Source of the DNA: Thermoleophilaceae bacterium
Lineage (GTDB): Bacteria; Actinomycetota; Thermoleophilia; Solirubrobacterales; Thermoleophilaceae
NCBI GenBank assembly: GCA_013812065.1
Contig: JACCUC010000142.1
Span: 1 to 30,558, forward strand
Reading direction: 5' to 3'
Length of the DNA: 30,558 bases
The position numbers were made by a program, and so were the translations under genes. Shown piece by piece: positions 22,935-30,549 of this stretch; position 1 is the stretch's first letter; every line of letters starts with the position of its first letter. The notes under the pieces were generated by a model. That model saw only the letters and a list, made by a program, of their open reading frames with translations. It was not told the origin of the DNA and did not search any database.

Positions 22935-24401
22935 ATGGCGAGACGCCGAAGGGCCGGGTGGTGGATCGGCGCCGTGGCGGTCGCGGTGGTCATCGGACTT
23001 GGGATCTACATCTTCCAGTTCCTCCAGCGCAACGAGCCCGAGCTACACGGCAACATCCTCGAGCACTTCAAGTACGGCTCGATCGGCTCCGACACCGGCG
23101 GGTCGCTCCTGCGCTCCGACACGGAAGAGGGGCGGGGAGTCCCCGCGTCGTTATGGCTGGCGCTGCCGGTGGCGTTCCCCGAGCACCTGCCGAAGGGACG
23201 TGGAAACGGCTACGAGCGGGTCGGCTTCCTCTACGAGCCCGGCAAGCGCCGCCCGATCGGCACAAGCTTCCGGGAGGCGCCGTTGGGGCAGATCGGCCTC
23301 AACTGTGCGGTCTGCCACACCGCGACCGTGCGGGAGTCGCCGGAGGCTCCCCGGCGCGTCGTGCTCGGCATGCCCGCCAACCAGTTCGACCTGCGGTCCT
23401 ACCTCAACTTCCTTCGGAAGGTCGGAAAGGACGAGCGCTTCAACGCCGACACGCTGATTCCGGCGATCCGCAAGGTCGACCCCGACTTCTCCTCCAAGGA
23501 CGAGTTGATCTATCGCCATCTGGTGATTCCGCGGACCCGTACGGCGCTGCGCGAGATAGATACCCAGTTCGGGTGGATGGACCGTCAGCCGCTCTGGGGC
23601 CCTGGCCGAGTCGATACCTTCAATCCTTACAAGCTGCGCTTCGGTATCGACCCTGCCCGCGACGCCTCCGTCGGGACCGCCGATCTGCCCACGCTCTGGA
23701 ACCAGCGCCCCCGCCGGGGAATGTACCTTCACTGGGACGGCAACAACAACAAGGTGGAGGAACGTAACATCAGCGCAGCGCTCGGGGCGGGGGCCACACA
23801 GTCGTCGCTCGACGAGCCCTCGATGAAGCGGATCGCGGAGTGGATCTTGGACGCCAAGCCGCCGCCCTATCCGGCCGAGCGGATCGACCGGTCGAGGGCC
23901 CGGCGCGGCGCCACAGTCTACGCCCAGCAGTGCGCCGCGTGCCACGCATTCGACGGGTCAAAGGTAGGACAAGTCACACCGATCGAAGCGATCGGTACCG
24001 ACCGCGAACGGCTCGACTCGTTCACCCCTGAGCTAGTGCCGCTGATGAACACCCTCGGTACCGGACGACCGTGGCGCTTTCGGCACTTCCGTAAGACGAA
24101 CGGCTACGCCAACATGCCGCTGGACGGCGTCTGGCTGCGAGCGCCGTACCTACACAACGGCTCCGTGCCAGACCTTCGAGCCCTCCTCTCCCCCAAGGAG
24201 CGGCCGAAGGTCTTCTACCGCAACTACGACGTCTATGACTGGGAGCGGGTGGGCTTCGTCTCCCAGGGCGCTGAGGCTAGGCGGGTCGGCTTTCCCTTCG
24301 ACACGGCCAAGCGGGGAAACGGCAATGGCGGCCACCTGTATGGCGCGCGGCTGTCCGCCGCCGACAAGGAAGCGCTGATCGAGTATCTGAAGGGATTGTG
24401 A
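22935..24401 (+). CDS. Membrane-anchored di-haem c-type protein 1 (CcpA/MauG/RoxA superfamily)
   Basis: A 488-residue protein with an arginine cluster and one N-terminal membrane helix (residues 10-30), which anchors it facing outward. Two haem c sites are present: CAVCH at 124-128 and CAACH at 333-337. YLHWDGNNN at 264-272 and LRAPYLHNGSVPDLRALL, with APYLHNGSVP at 403-412, are the latter-half landmarks of bacterial di-haem peroxidases and MauG. The length is between that of cytochrome c peroxidases (about 330) and rubber oxygenase RoxA (about 670), and the layout is RoxA-like. It could be a peroxidase, a dioxygenase of polyisoprenoids or lipids, or an electron acceptor for the GMC enzymes. 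Paralogue at 25349. The ATG at 22935 is preceded by GAGGACC. Confidence 0.85.
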   Translation: MARRRRAGWWIGAVAVAVVIGLGIYIFQFLQRNEPELHGNILEHFKYGSIGSDTGGSLLRSDTEEGRGVPASLWLALPVAFPEHLPKGRGNGYERVGFLYEPGKRRPIGTSFREAPLGQIGLNCAVCHTATVRESPEAPRRVVLGMPANQFDLRSYLNFLRKVGKDERFNADTLIPAIRKVDPDFSSKDELIYRHLVIPRTRTALREIDTQFGWMDRQPLWGPGRVDTFNPYKLRFGIDPARDASVGTADLPTLWNQRPRRGMYLHWDGNNNKVEERNISAALGAGATQSSLDEPSMKRIAEWILDAKPPPYPAERIDRSRARRGATVYAQQCAACHAFDGSKVGQVTPIEAIGTDRERLDSFTPELVPLMNTLGTGRPWRFRHFRKTNGYANMPLDGVWLRAPYLHNGSVPDLRALLSPKERPKVFYRNYDVYDWERVGFVSQGAEARRVGFPFDTAKRGNGNGGHLYGARLSAADKEALIEYLKGL

Positions 24402-24443
24402 AGGGGGACGCCCGGGCGCATCCGCGGCCGCTCCGCGCCATCA

Positions 24444-24782
24444 TCAAGACTCGTTACTCATCTCCGCGGGCACGTGGGAGCTGATGTCGTAGACGTTATA
24501 GTCGCGCGATATGAGAATGGTGGCGGCGAGCGCCAGCAGGGAGAGGAGAAGCGCCACGCCCGCGAGCACGATCCCCACCATGGCCATCGCATAGTCCCCT
24601 CCGCCCTTGGCGCTCCGACCGCCCACGATCCCGAGCACGAGGGCGGCGATCGCGAGCGGGAGGGTGAGAAACACGAGACCCCGGAAGGTGATGGCGATGA
24701 TGACGAGCGCCGCGAGCGCGAGCGCGAGGGCGAGCATGGCGCCCGTCCGGCCCCGTCTCGCCTGCTGAGCTCCGCCTTCCAT
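24444..24782 (-). CDS. Small three-span membrane protein
   Basis: A 112-residue protein with hydrophobic stretches at about 16-33 (MLALALALAALVIIAITF), 36-53 (VFLTLPLAIAALVLGIVG) and 68-90. A polar C-terminal tail ends SSHVPAEMSNES. The pattern is that of DUF4190-type small actinobacterial membrane proteins. It is opposite in direction to the two di-haem genes on either side. No functional clue beyond location. Confidence 0.65.
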   Translation of the reverse strand: MEGGAQQARRGRTGAMLALALALAALVIIAITFRGLVFLTLPLAIAALVLGIVGGRSAKGGGDYAMAMVGIVLAGVALLLSLLALAATILISRDYNVYDISSHVPAEMSNES

Positions 24783-24857
24783 CGTCAGTGCCAGGGTATT
24801 CGACCGGTCCGATGAACGGGCCGACTGCAGCGGTCAGCTTACCTCAGCCGGCAGAGG

Positions 24858-24863
24858 TACAAT
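24858..24863 (+). promoter_or_regulatory. Candidate -10 box upstream of the small membrane gene
   Basis: TACAAT at 24858-24863 is close to the TATAAT consensus in otherwise GC-rich DNA and lies 38 bp before the GTG at 24902. No good -35 box is visible at 16-18 bp upstream, so only the -10 element supports it. Confidence 0.35.
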
Positions 24864-24901
24864 GCCGGCACTCGACCACGGCATGAGGAGGATTGGCCGA
24901 C

Positions 24902-25279
24902 GTGCTTCGCCGCGCACGCGCTTACGCGCACTTGGCGCTTGCCGCCGTCAGACTGGTGAACGGCGGTGCGGCCCTGTTCGCGCCGGAAGCGTACGGGCGC
25001 CGATTGGGCGTCGACCCCGAGCGCAACCCCGGGGCGCCCTATGTACTGCGTCTCTTCGGCGTTCGCACGGTCATCATCGGCGCGGAGCTGCTGGTTCGAA
25101 GGGGGGACGGTCTCATCGACGCTCTCCGCGTGGGCAGGGTCATCCACGCGAGCGACGCCGGGGCTGCCATCCTCGCCGGTGTCAGAGGACAGCTCCCTCC
25201 GGACCGAGCCAAGCTCGCCGCGCTCGTTTCGTCGATCAACACCGTGCTGGCGTTTGCGGCGCGACCGCGAAGGCGGTAA
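24902..25279 (+). CDS. Small membrane protein, DUF4267-like
   Basis: A 125-residue protein; LALAAVRLVNGGAALFAPEA, then VLRLFGVRTVIIGAELLVR, and later AGAAILAGVRG are weakly hydrophobic spans of the pattern seen in DUF4267-type small actinobacterial proteins. AGGAGG at 24886-24891 is spaced 10 nt from the GTG at 24902; a TTG at 24893 is too close to it. The likely unit runs on into the second di-haem gene. It resembles the membrane protein at 20781 in its FAPE segment. Function unknown. Confidence 0.65.
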   Translation: MLRRARAYAHLALAAVRLVNGGAALFAPEAYGRRLGVDPERNPGAPYVLRLFGVRTVIIGAELLVRRGDGLIDALRVGRVIHASDAGAAILAGVRGQLPPDRAKLAALVSSINTVLAFAARPRRR

Positions 25280-25283
25280 GCCG

Positions 25284-25349
25284 GTGGACGAGCCTTCTTC
25301 AGCCCGAGAAGAGGCTTCACACCCCGACCGGGTCGAGAGGAGGCACTGA
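25284..25349 (+). CDS. Possible 21-residue leader peptide before di-haem gene 2
   Basis: GTG at 25284 follows AAGGCGG by 7 nt and opens a 21-residue acidic and arginine-rich frame ending in TGA at 25347-25349. Its stop overlaps the CTG at 25346 by CTGA, the same arrangement as before the glycosyltransferase at 6909. It may be a coupled leader, or the true start of the di-haem gene with a base missing. Confidence 0.3.
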   Translation: MDEPSSAREEASHPDRVERRH

Positions 25350-26812
25350 TCAAGCGGCCCTCCAAAGCCAGGCGCCGGAGGATCCTCCTCGGGGGTCTGG
25401 TAGTCATCGTCGTGCTGGTCGGAGTCGTCGCCTTTGGTGCCTGGTACAAGCTGTTTCGGGAGGTGCCGCAGCAGTTCGACACTCCGGCCGAGGACTTCAA
25501 GTACGGCTCGATAGGAAACGAGACAGCCGAGGGCGTGCCGTTCCTGATTTGGACGGTCCTCCCGGAGATGTTCCCGGAGTATCTCCCAGGGGCGGGCGGG
25601 TACCAGTCATTGGGGTTCGTCCAGGAGAAGGGTCGGGAGACCCCGATCGGCTTCTCCAAGAAGACCGTCGGCTTTCCCAGGATCGGGTTCAACTGCGCAG
25701 CCTGCCACTCCGGGACGTTTCGCACCGAACCGGAGCCGGCCAGGCAAACCGTCCTCACCGCTCCGAGCACCCGAGCGGACTTCCAGCGTTACGCGCGCTT
25801 CCTCGCCGCCGCCGGGGCGGATCGGCGCTTCACGGAGGATAACGTCCTGAGAGCGATCGAGAGACGCGTCGACCTGAGCTGGCTGGACCGTGCCCTGTAT
25901 CGATACATCATCATCCCTCGCACCCGCGACGGCCTACGGGAGCAGCAGCGGCGCTTGGCCTGGATGAACTCCCGCCCCGACTGGGGCCGGGGGCGTATAG
26001 ACCCCTTCAACCCGGTGAAGTTCCACCAATTGCGACTGGATCCGGCTAAGGACCGGACCATCGGCAACTCCGACATGGAGCCACTGTGGCAAATGGGGAA
26101 GAAATCGGGTTACTCGCTGCACTGGGACGGCCTGAACGACAACCTGACCGAAGTCGTGCTCACGGGGGCGATCGGCGACGGGGCAACCTCGCTGACCGGC
26201 GAGGCCCCGAGCAAGTCCCTGCCCGTCGACGATCTCAAGCGAATCGAGGAATTCATCAAGCAGGCCAGGCCGCCCGAGTATCCGTTCCCGATCGACCGTC
26301 GGCTAGCCGCGAGCGGCGAGCGCACCTTCCAGAGCCGCTGCGCGTCCTGCCACGAGTTCGGCGGCAAGCGCACTGGAACGGTCATCCCTCTCGAGGAGGT
26401 GGGCACGGACCGAAACCGCCTGGACATGTGGACCAGGGAAGCCGCCGACCGGTACAACGAATATGCGCGGGAGTATCCCTTCAACTTTACCCGCTTCGTG
26501 AAGACCAACGGGTACGTCTCAGTCCCGCTCGATGGTGTGTGGCTAAGGGCGCCCTACCTGCATAACGGCTCGGTCCCGACGCTGGAGGACCTGCTGGAGC
26601 CACCGGGCGACCGAGCCAAGCACTTCTATCGCGGATACGACGTCTACGATCGAAAGCGGACAGGCTTCATCCATCAAGGCGCGGAGGCGAGGCGCCTGGG
26701 CTTCGAGTATGACGTCCGGGTTCCGGCCAACGGGAACGGTGGCCACCGGTACGGGACCGACCTTCCCGCAGGCGAGAAGCGAGCGCTGATCGAGTACTTG
26801 AAGACGAGATAG
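25346..26812 (+). CDS. Membrane-anchored di-haem c-type protein 2
   Basis: A paralogue of the protein at 22935, about 489 residues. The N-terminal IKRPSKARRRRILLGGLVV and the following hydrophobic run form the anchor. CAACH at 117-121 and CASCH at 332-336 are the haem sites (numbering from CTG 25346); YSLHWDGLNDN and LRAPYLHNGSVPTLEDLL recur. The frame has no ATG, GTG or TTG before the anchor; only CTG at 25346, or ATC at 25349 five nt after AGGAGG (25338-25343). The GTG at 25412 would cut the anchor. Shared motifs such as FKYGSIG (near 48 in protein 1), GRVD/GRID, GGH and the terminal LIEYLK show that the two arose by duplication. Function as for protein 1. Confidence 0.83.
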   Translation: MIKRPSKARRRRILLGGLVVIVVLVGVVAFGAWYKLFREVPQQFDTPAEDFKYGSIGNETAEGVPFLIWTVLPEMFPEYLPGAGGYQSLGFVQEKGRETPIGFSKKTVGFPRIGFNCAACHSGTFRTEPEPARQTVLTAPSTRADFQRYARFLAAAGADRRFTEDNVLRAIERRVDLSWLDRALYRYIIIPRTRDGLREQQRRLAWMNSRPDWGRGRIDPFNPVKFHQLRLDPAKDRTIGNSDMEPLWQMGKKSGYSLHWDGLNDNLTEVVLTGAIGDGATSLTGEAPSKSLPVDDLKRIEEFIKQARPPEYPFPIDRRLAASGERTFQSRCASCHEFGGKRTGTVIPLEEVGTDRNRLDMWTREAADRYNEYAREYPFNFTRFVKTNGYVSVPLDGVWLRAPYLHNGSVPTLEDLLEPPGDRAKHFYRGYDVYDRKRTGFIHQGAEARRLGFEYDVRVPANGNGGHRYGTDLPAGEKRALIEYLKTR

Positions 26813-26881
26813 CGCGACGGCCCCGCTCTCCCAGCACCGGCGCGGCTTTGCCGTCTCCGCCCTCGCCGCTCGCCTTCGCCC

Positions 26882-28777
26882 TCAGGCGCCTGTACGCGTC
26901 CAGGGCCAGAACGCGTTGTCGAGCCCTCGCAGGGCCGGACGGAGCTCCGGATAGTGGCGTAGCAGCACGGTCATCATGCTGTTCTGGTCAAGCCACTCGA
27001 TCCCCTCGGGCGTGTACACCTCGGGGCGATAGTCGCGCGTAAAGAAGCGGTCGCTGTTCAGTCGCCGCGAGGCCATCAGCGCGAAGATGCGGAAGGCGGT
27101 GTCGCTGAACGCAAAGCCCCTGGGCAGCGGCTCGGCGTACATCCCGACCGTCAGATCGACCTGCTCGATGTCGCCGTCGTACACCTGCCGGATCTGCCTC
27201 GCCCACTCCGGGTTGTCGGTGAGATCCTCGAAGCTCTGCGCGGGCGGCAGATGGAGCAGCCGGCGAAATTCGTTGTATCGGGGAACGCCCAGCTCCCGGG
27301 AGCGGAGGATGTCCACCGCTCCGAGGTCCATGAGCTTTCCGTCGGGGCGCTCGAACTCCTGAAGGAAGTGCGGGAAGTTGTGGAGCGTGACCAGACCCGG
27401 GTGCTCGGTGCCGAAGGAGTAGATGAGGTCGGTCATCGAGATTCGGTCGGCGACCTCGAGCGCGTTGGGCCCGGCGATCTCGCGGAACGTGCGCTCCTCG
27501 ATCGCCCCGTCGTCACGGGCCGAGCGGAAGCTCCACTCGTCGCGGAGCAGCGGGTGCATGCGGTAGACGGCGACGAACTCCTCGGTGATCGCATAGGGGA
27601 CGTCGTAGTGAGCCGTCTCGGTGCCCGGGATTCCACTCAGCACCTCGCCGCCGCCGAGCCGCCCGAACGCCCGCTTGAAGCGCTCGCCGGCGAGCCCCCA
27701 CCAGTTGGCCCGCAGGCCCACCACCGTGGTTGGGTGGCTGATCACCGCGGGCGTCCACTCGACCGTGTGGATCTTCGCGATGAGCGCGGCGTTGACGAGG
27801 CGCGCCCGCTCGAAGAGCTCGTCGTCCGACCACGACGGGTAGGCGTCGCGTAGGCGGTCGCAGATCGCATTGTGCTCGTGCACGAAGATCGTCCCCATCA
27901 GCACGAGGCCCAGCCAGAAGCCGGGCACGGAAGCGGGGCTCCGATCGGACTCTGCGGGCAGTGGCGGCCGTCCGTCGTCCACCAGGAGCTTGCCGTCCGC
28001 GCCGGAGCGCATTTGCGCCTGGGCCTCCTTGCCAGTCCCGTAGACCTGCGAGGCGTCCCACCAGTGGGTCTCGGTGTTGGCGTACGTGGGAGGAGTCCCG
28101 GTGGTCCCCGGGGGGCGCGTGGGATCGGGCCGAGTGCGGAAGATTTTCATCGGTCGCTCGCCCGGCCACGTGTCATCCTCGGCGATCTCGATCTCCCAGG
28201 GATCGTCGGTCGGGCTCCTCCCGTGGCTGAACCAGTCGCGGATCATGAACTGAAGCCACGCCGGCACCAACGCGTTGACCGTCGTCGCCGGCTGGAACGG
28301 CTCCCTCGTCAGGAGCTCCCGGCTCACGGTTCGCGGGTTCGGTCGCAGCAGCGCCGGCTCGGACTCCGGCCAGGTGCGCTCGATCGGCACGTTGCGGCCG
28401 AAGCGCGACCCGGCCATGCCCATGGCCGGGTCGTCGAGGTCGTTATGAGTCCCGTCGGGCGTGCGCACGGTTCGGTAGTGGGGATCGGGCGGCGGGACGG
28501 GCGGCGTATCGACCGCGCGCTCGTGGGCCGTGTCGTAGAGGTTCTCGCGTCGCAGGATGTTCCGCACGCCGATGAGGATCAGGAGCCCGAGCGCCTTCGG
28601 CACTCTGTGCCAGCCGATTTTGCGATCGGCCAGCCCCGCCAGCCGGTCGTAGACGCGCCAGAAGGGGGAGCTGCGATAGCCCGTCTCCGACGTCACGCGC
28701 CCGGTCGAGCCGACGGTCAAGGTCGAGATGAGACGCGTCAGGACCGCCAGGCGCGCCCGCTTCGTCGAACGATTCAT
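26882..28777 (-). CDS. Haem peroxidase of the fatty-acid dioxygenase / PGHS type
   Basis: A 631-residue member of the animal-type haem peroxidase superfamily. QFMIRDWFSHG at 176-186 gives distal His185. THWWDASQVYG at 237-247 and IFVHEHNAICDRL at 297-309 are core blocks. EFVAVYRMHPLLRDE at 400-414 has proximal His408 preceded at -3 by Tyr405, the arrangement of the radical Tyr385/His388 in prostaglandin H synthase and of the Tyr in plant alpha-dioxygenase. Plain peroxidases such as myeloperoxidase lack this Tyr. It should add oxygen to unsaturated fatty acids. Residues 60-75 form a hydrophobic helix, perhaps membrane-binding. There is no signal peptide. The ATG at 28775-28777 is two bases from the GMC3 stop; a GTG overlapping that stop is also possible. 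Confidence 0.9.
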   Translation of the reverse strand: MNRSTKRARLAVLTRLISTLTVGSTGRVTSETGYRSSPFWRVYDRLAGLADRKIGWHRVPKALGLLILIGVRNILRRENLYDTAHERAVDTPPVPPPDPHYRTVRTPDGTHNDLDDPAMGMAGSRFGRNVPIERTWPESEPALLRPNPRTVSRELLTREPFQPATTVNALVPAWLQFMIRDWFSHGRSPTDDPWEIEIAEDDTWPGERPMKIFRTRPDPTRPPGTTGTPPTYANTETHWWDASQVYGTGKEAQAQMRSGADGKLLVDDGRPPLPAESDRSPASVPGFWLGLVLMGTIFVHEHNAICDRLRDAYPSWSDDELFERARLVNAALIAKIHTVEWTPAVISHPTTVVGLRANWWGLAGERFKRAFGRLGGGEVLSGIPGTETAHYDVPYAITEEFVAVYRMHPLLRDEWSFRSARDDGAIEERTFREIAGPNALEVADRISMTDLIYSFGTEHPGLVTLHNFPHFLQEFERPDGKLMDLGAVDILRSRELGVPRYNEFRRLLHLPPAQSFEDLTDNPEWARQIRQVYDGDIEQVDLTVGMYAEPLPRGFAFSDTAFRIFALMASRRLNSDRFFTRDYRPEVYTPEGIEWLDQNSMMTVLLRHYPELRPALRGLDNAFWPWTRTGA

Positions 28778-28779
28778 GT

Positions 28780-30342
28780 TCACGCCCCCCCCGCGCCGAC
28801 CAGTTGGGCGATGCCCCGCTCCGAGAGCGCGGCAATCGTCTTCGAGGGGTTGGCCCCCAGAGCGCTCGGCACGATCGAGCCGTCGAGCACCAGCAGGCTG
28901 TCCTCGTATCCATGGACTCGGCCGTACTGGTCGACGACGCCGGTTGCGTGCTCGTCGGACATCGGGCACCCCCCGAGGGGATGGGCGGTGATGAACTGCC
29001 CGAGCGGCCCGTTGTCGAGCGAGAAGACCGGATCTCCCCGGACCGCGACCCCGAGCTCGGCGAGCTGCTCCTCCATCGCGTCGAAGAGGGCTCGGCTGTC
29101 CTCCCTGGCGAAGGTAACGTCGAAGCGCCGCAGCAGCCGGGTCAGGCGCATGCGACCGTTGGACGCGTCCTTGCCGATGAAGAGAAAGGCGAATGGGTCG
29201 GCCAGCGGGGTGTTCCCCTTCAGCTTGAGCTCGCGGGGGGTCACGCTGCGATCGCTCAGGCCGCAACGGGCGAGCGCTTGCTTGACGCGCAGGAGCTGGC
29301 GCCGCCAGCCGACGAGGCGATTGGCTCCGCGGATGCCCTCGAGTAGGCCCATGAACGGCTCGGAGACTCCCAGATCCTCGATAATAAAGCGCCGCTCTTC
29401 CCAGTAGTCAAGCTTGCTGGTGATCGAGGGACCGTACTCGATATGGGCGCCCCGCACTTCCGGCGCGTGGGGGTCGAAGATCGCTCCCAGGGCGTTGCCG
29501 TTCGCCGAGAACCGGGTACCGAGCGCGGGGGAGAGCCGGCGAAGCCTGCGGCGGTTCTCCATCAGCAGCCGCGTGGAGCCGAGCGTTCCACCCGCGAGTA
29601 CGACGACGGGCGCCTCCACCGTGCCCCGCGTTCGATACTGGAGGTCGCGAAATCCGATCCTCCAGCCGTGCCCGCCGCGGCGCCGAGGCTCGAGACGGAG
29701 GACCTCGTGAAGGGGAAAGACCTCTGCGCCGTCTCGCTCGGCGCGGGCCAGATAGGTGAGGTCGATCGTATTCTTGGCGTGGCGGGGGCAGCCGAGCAGG
29801 CATCGGCCGAGGTTGGTACAGCCCTGCTGGGGCACGCCGCTGAACGGGTTCAGCCGATCGTCGCCGAAGTGGACGGCCAGTGGCGTGAGCTCCGCCGCCC
29901 GACCGGCAGCGCTTCCTGCGGCGGCGAAGGCCCTCGTCTTAGGCAGCTCAGGCGTTGGCCGGGGGTCGAGCGCCTCCTCGACTCGGCGGTAGAAGGGATC
30001 AAGCGAATCGAGGTCGATCTCCGCCGGCCAACCGCTTTCGAAGACCTCCGGTTTGGCCGGCAGCTGGACGTTCGCGTAGAGGAGCGAGCCACCTCCTACG
30101 CCGGCCGCACACAGCACCGACACGTCGCCGAAGAGCCGCACGTCGTACAGGCCGCCGGGGTTGACCTTGTGATGCCACGCGAGCCGCGGCGCCTGCTTGA
30201 GCTCCTCAGCGAAGTCTCCGCGTCCGAAGCGCCGTCCACGTTCGAGCACGCAGACCCGCCAGCCTGCTTGGGCAAGCCGGCATGCGCTGACCCCTCCGCC
30301 GAACCCCGAGCCGACGATGACCGCGTCGTACTGAGCTTGCAC
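28780..30342 (-). CDS. GMC oxidoreductase 3
   Basis: A 520-residue third paralogue: YDAVIVGSGFGGGVSACRLA (FAD loop), GVGGGSLLYANVQLPAKPEV, and CTNLGRCLLGCPRHAKNTID with Cys175, Cys181 and Cys185. Near the end are AHPLGGCPMSDE and VLDGSIVPSALGANPSKTIA. The GTG at 30340-30342 has a strong GGGAGGAAAG site six to eight nt upstream. It is first of a two-gene unit with the haem dioxygenase: the gap is two bases, so the two products are almost certainly made together, and it may oxidise an alcohol formed from the dioxygenase product (inference). Substrate unknown. Confidence 0.9.
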   Translation of the reverse strand: MQAQYDAVIVGSGFGGGVSACRLAQAGWRVCVLERGRRFGRGDFAEELKQAPRLAWHHKVNPGGLYDVRLFGDVSVLCAAGVGGGSLLYANVQLPAKPEVFESGWPAEIDLDSLDPFYRRVEEALDPRPTPELPKTRAFAAAGSAAGRAAELTPLAVHFGDDRLNPFSGVPQQGCTNLGRCLLGCPRHAKNTIDLTYLARAERDGAEVFPLHEVLRLEPRRRGGHGWRIGFRDLQYRTRGTVEAPVVVLAGGTLGSTRLLMENRRRLRRLSPALGTRFSANGNALGAIFDPHAPEVRGAHIEYGPSITSKLDYWEERRFIIEDLGVSEPFMGLLEGIRGANRLVGWRRQLLRVKQALARCGLSDRSVTPRELKLKGNTPLADPFAFLFIGKDASNGRMRLTRLLRRFDVTFAREDSRALFDAMEEQLAELGVAVRGDPVFSLDNGPLGQFITAHPLGGCPMSDEHATGVVDQYGRVHGYEDSLLVLDGSIVPSALGANPSKTIAALSERGIAQLVGAGGA

Positions 30343-30446
30343 TGCTTTCCTCCCCGACCGCGGGTCTACGCCCGGTATCACGTCGTGAGGCTACTCCGGC
30401 GAGCGAAATCAGGCTGTCCGATCGTCACCGTCCTAGTCAGTATGGA

Positions 30447-30471
30447 CGCCGAGAGGGGCTGGCCCCCGGCG
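30447..30471. other. Bulged stem-loop in divergent region
   Basis: CGCCG (30447-30451) pairs with CGGCG (30467-30471), and inside it GGGG (30455-30458) pairs with CCCC (30463-30466) around CTGG, with a one-sided AGA bulge. It lies between GMC3 and the next plus-strand gene, and could be an operator or an RNA leader structure. Confidence 0.35.
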
Positions 30472-30549
30472 TTCGCATCTGTCGCGGGTTAGCGTCGCGG
30501 AAGACAAAGCCCGCAGCGGCCAGTGCCGCATACGAAGGAGGACCAGCCC

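Noticed and set aside
22935..26812. Firm naming of the di-haem proteins as rubber oxygenase (roxA)
   Set aside because: Shared superfamily motifs do not prove substrate, the proteins are shorter than RoxA, and alignment is needed.
28778..29266. N-terminal extension of the haem dioxygenase frame into GMC3
   Set aside because: Overlaps a well-supported gene and has no family-like residues; ATG 28777 fits the spacing.
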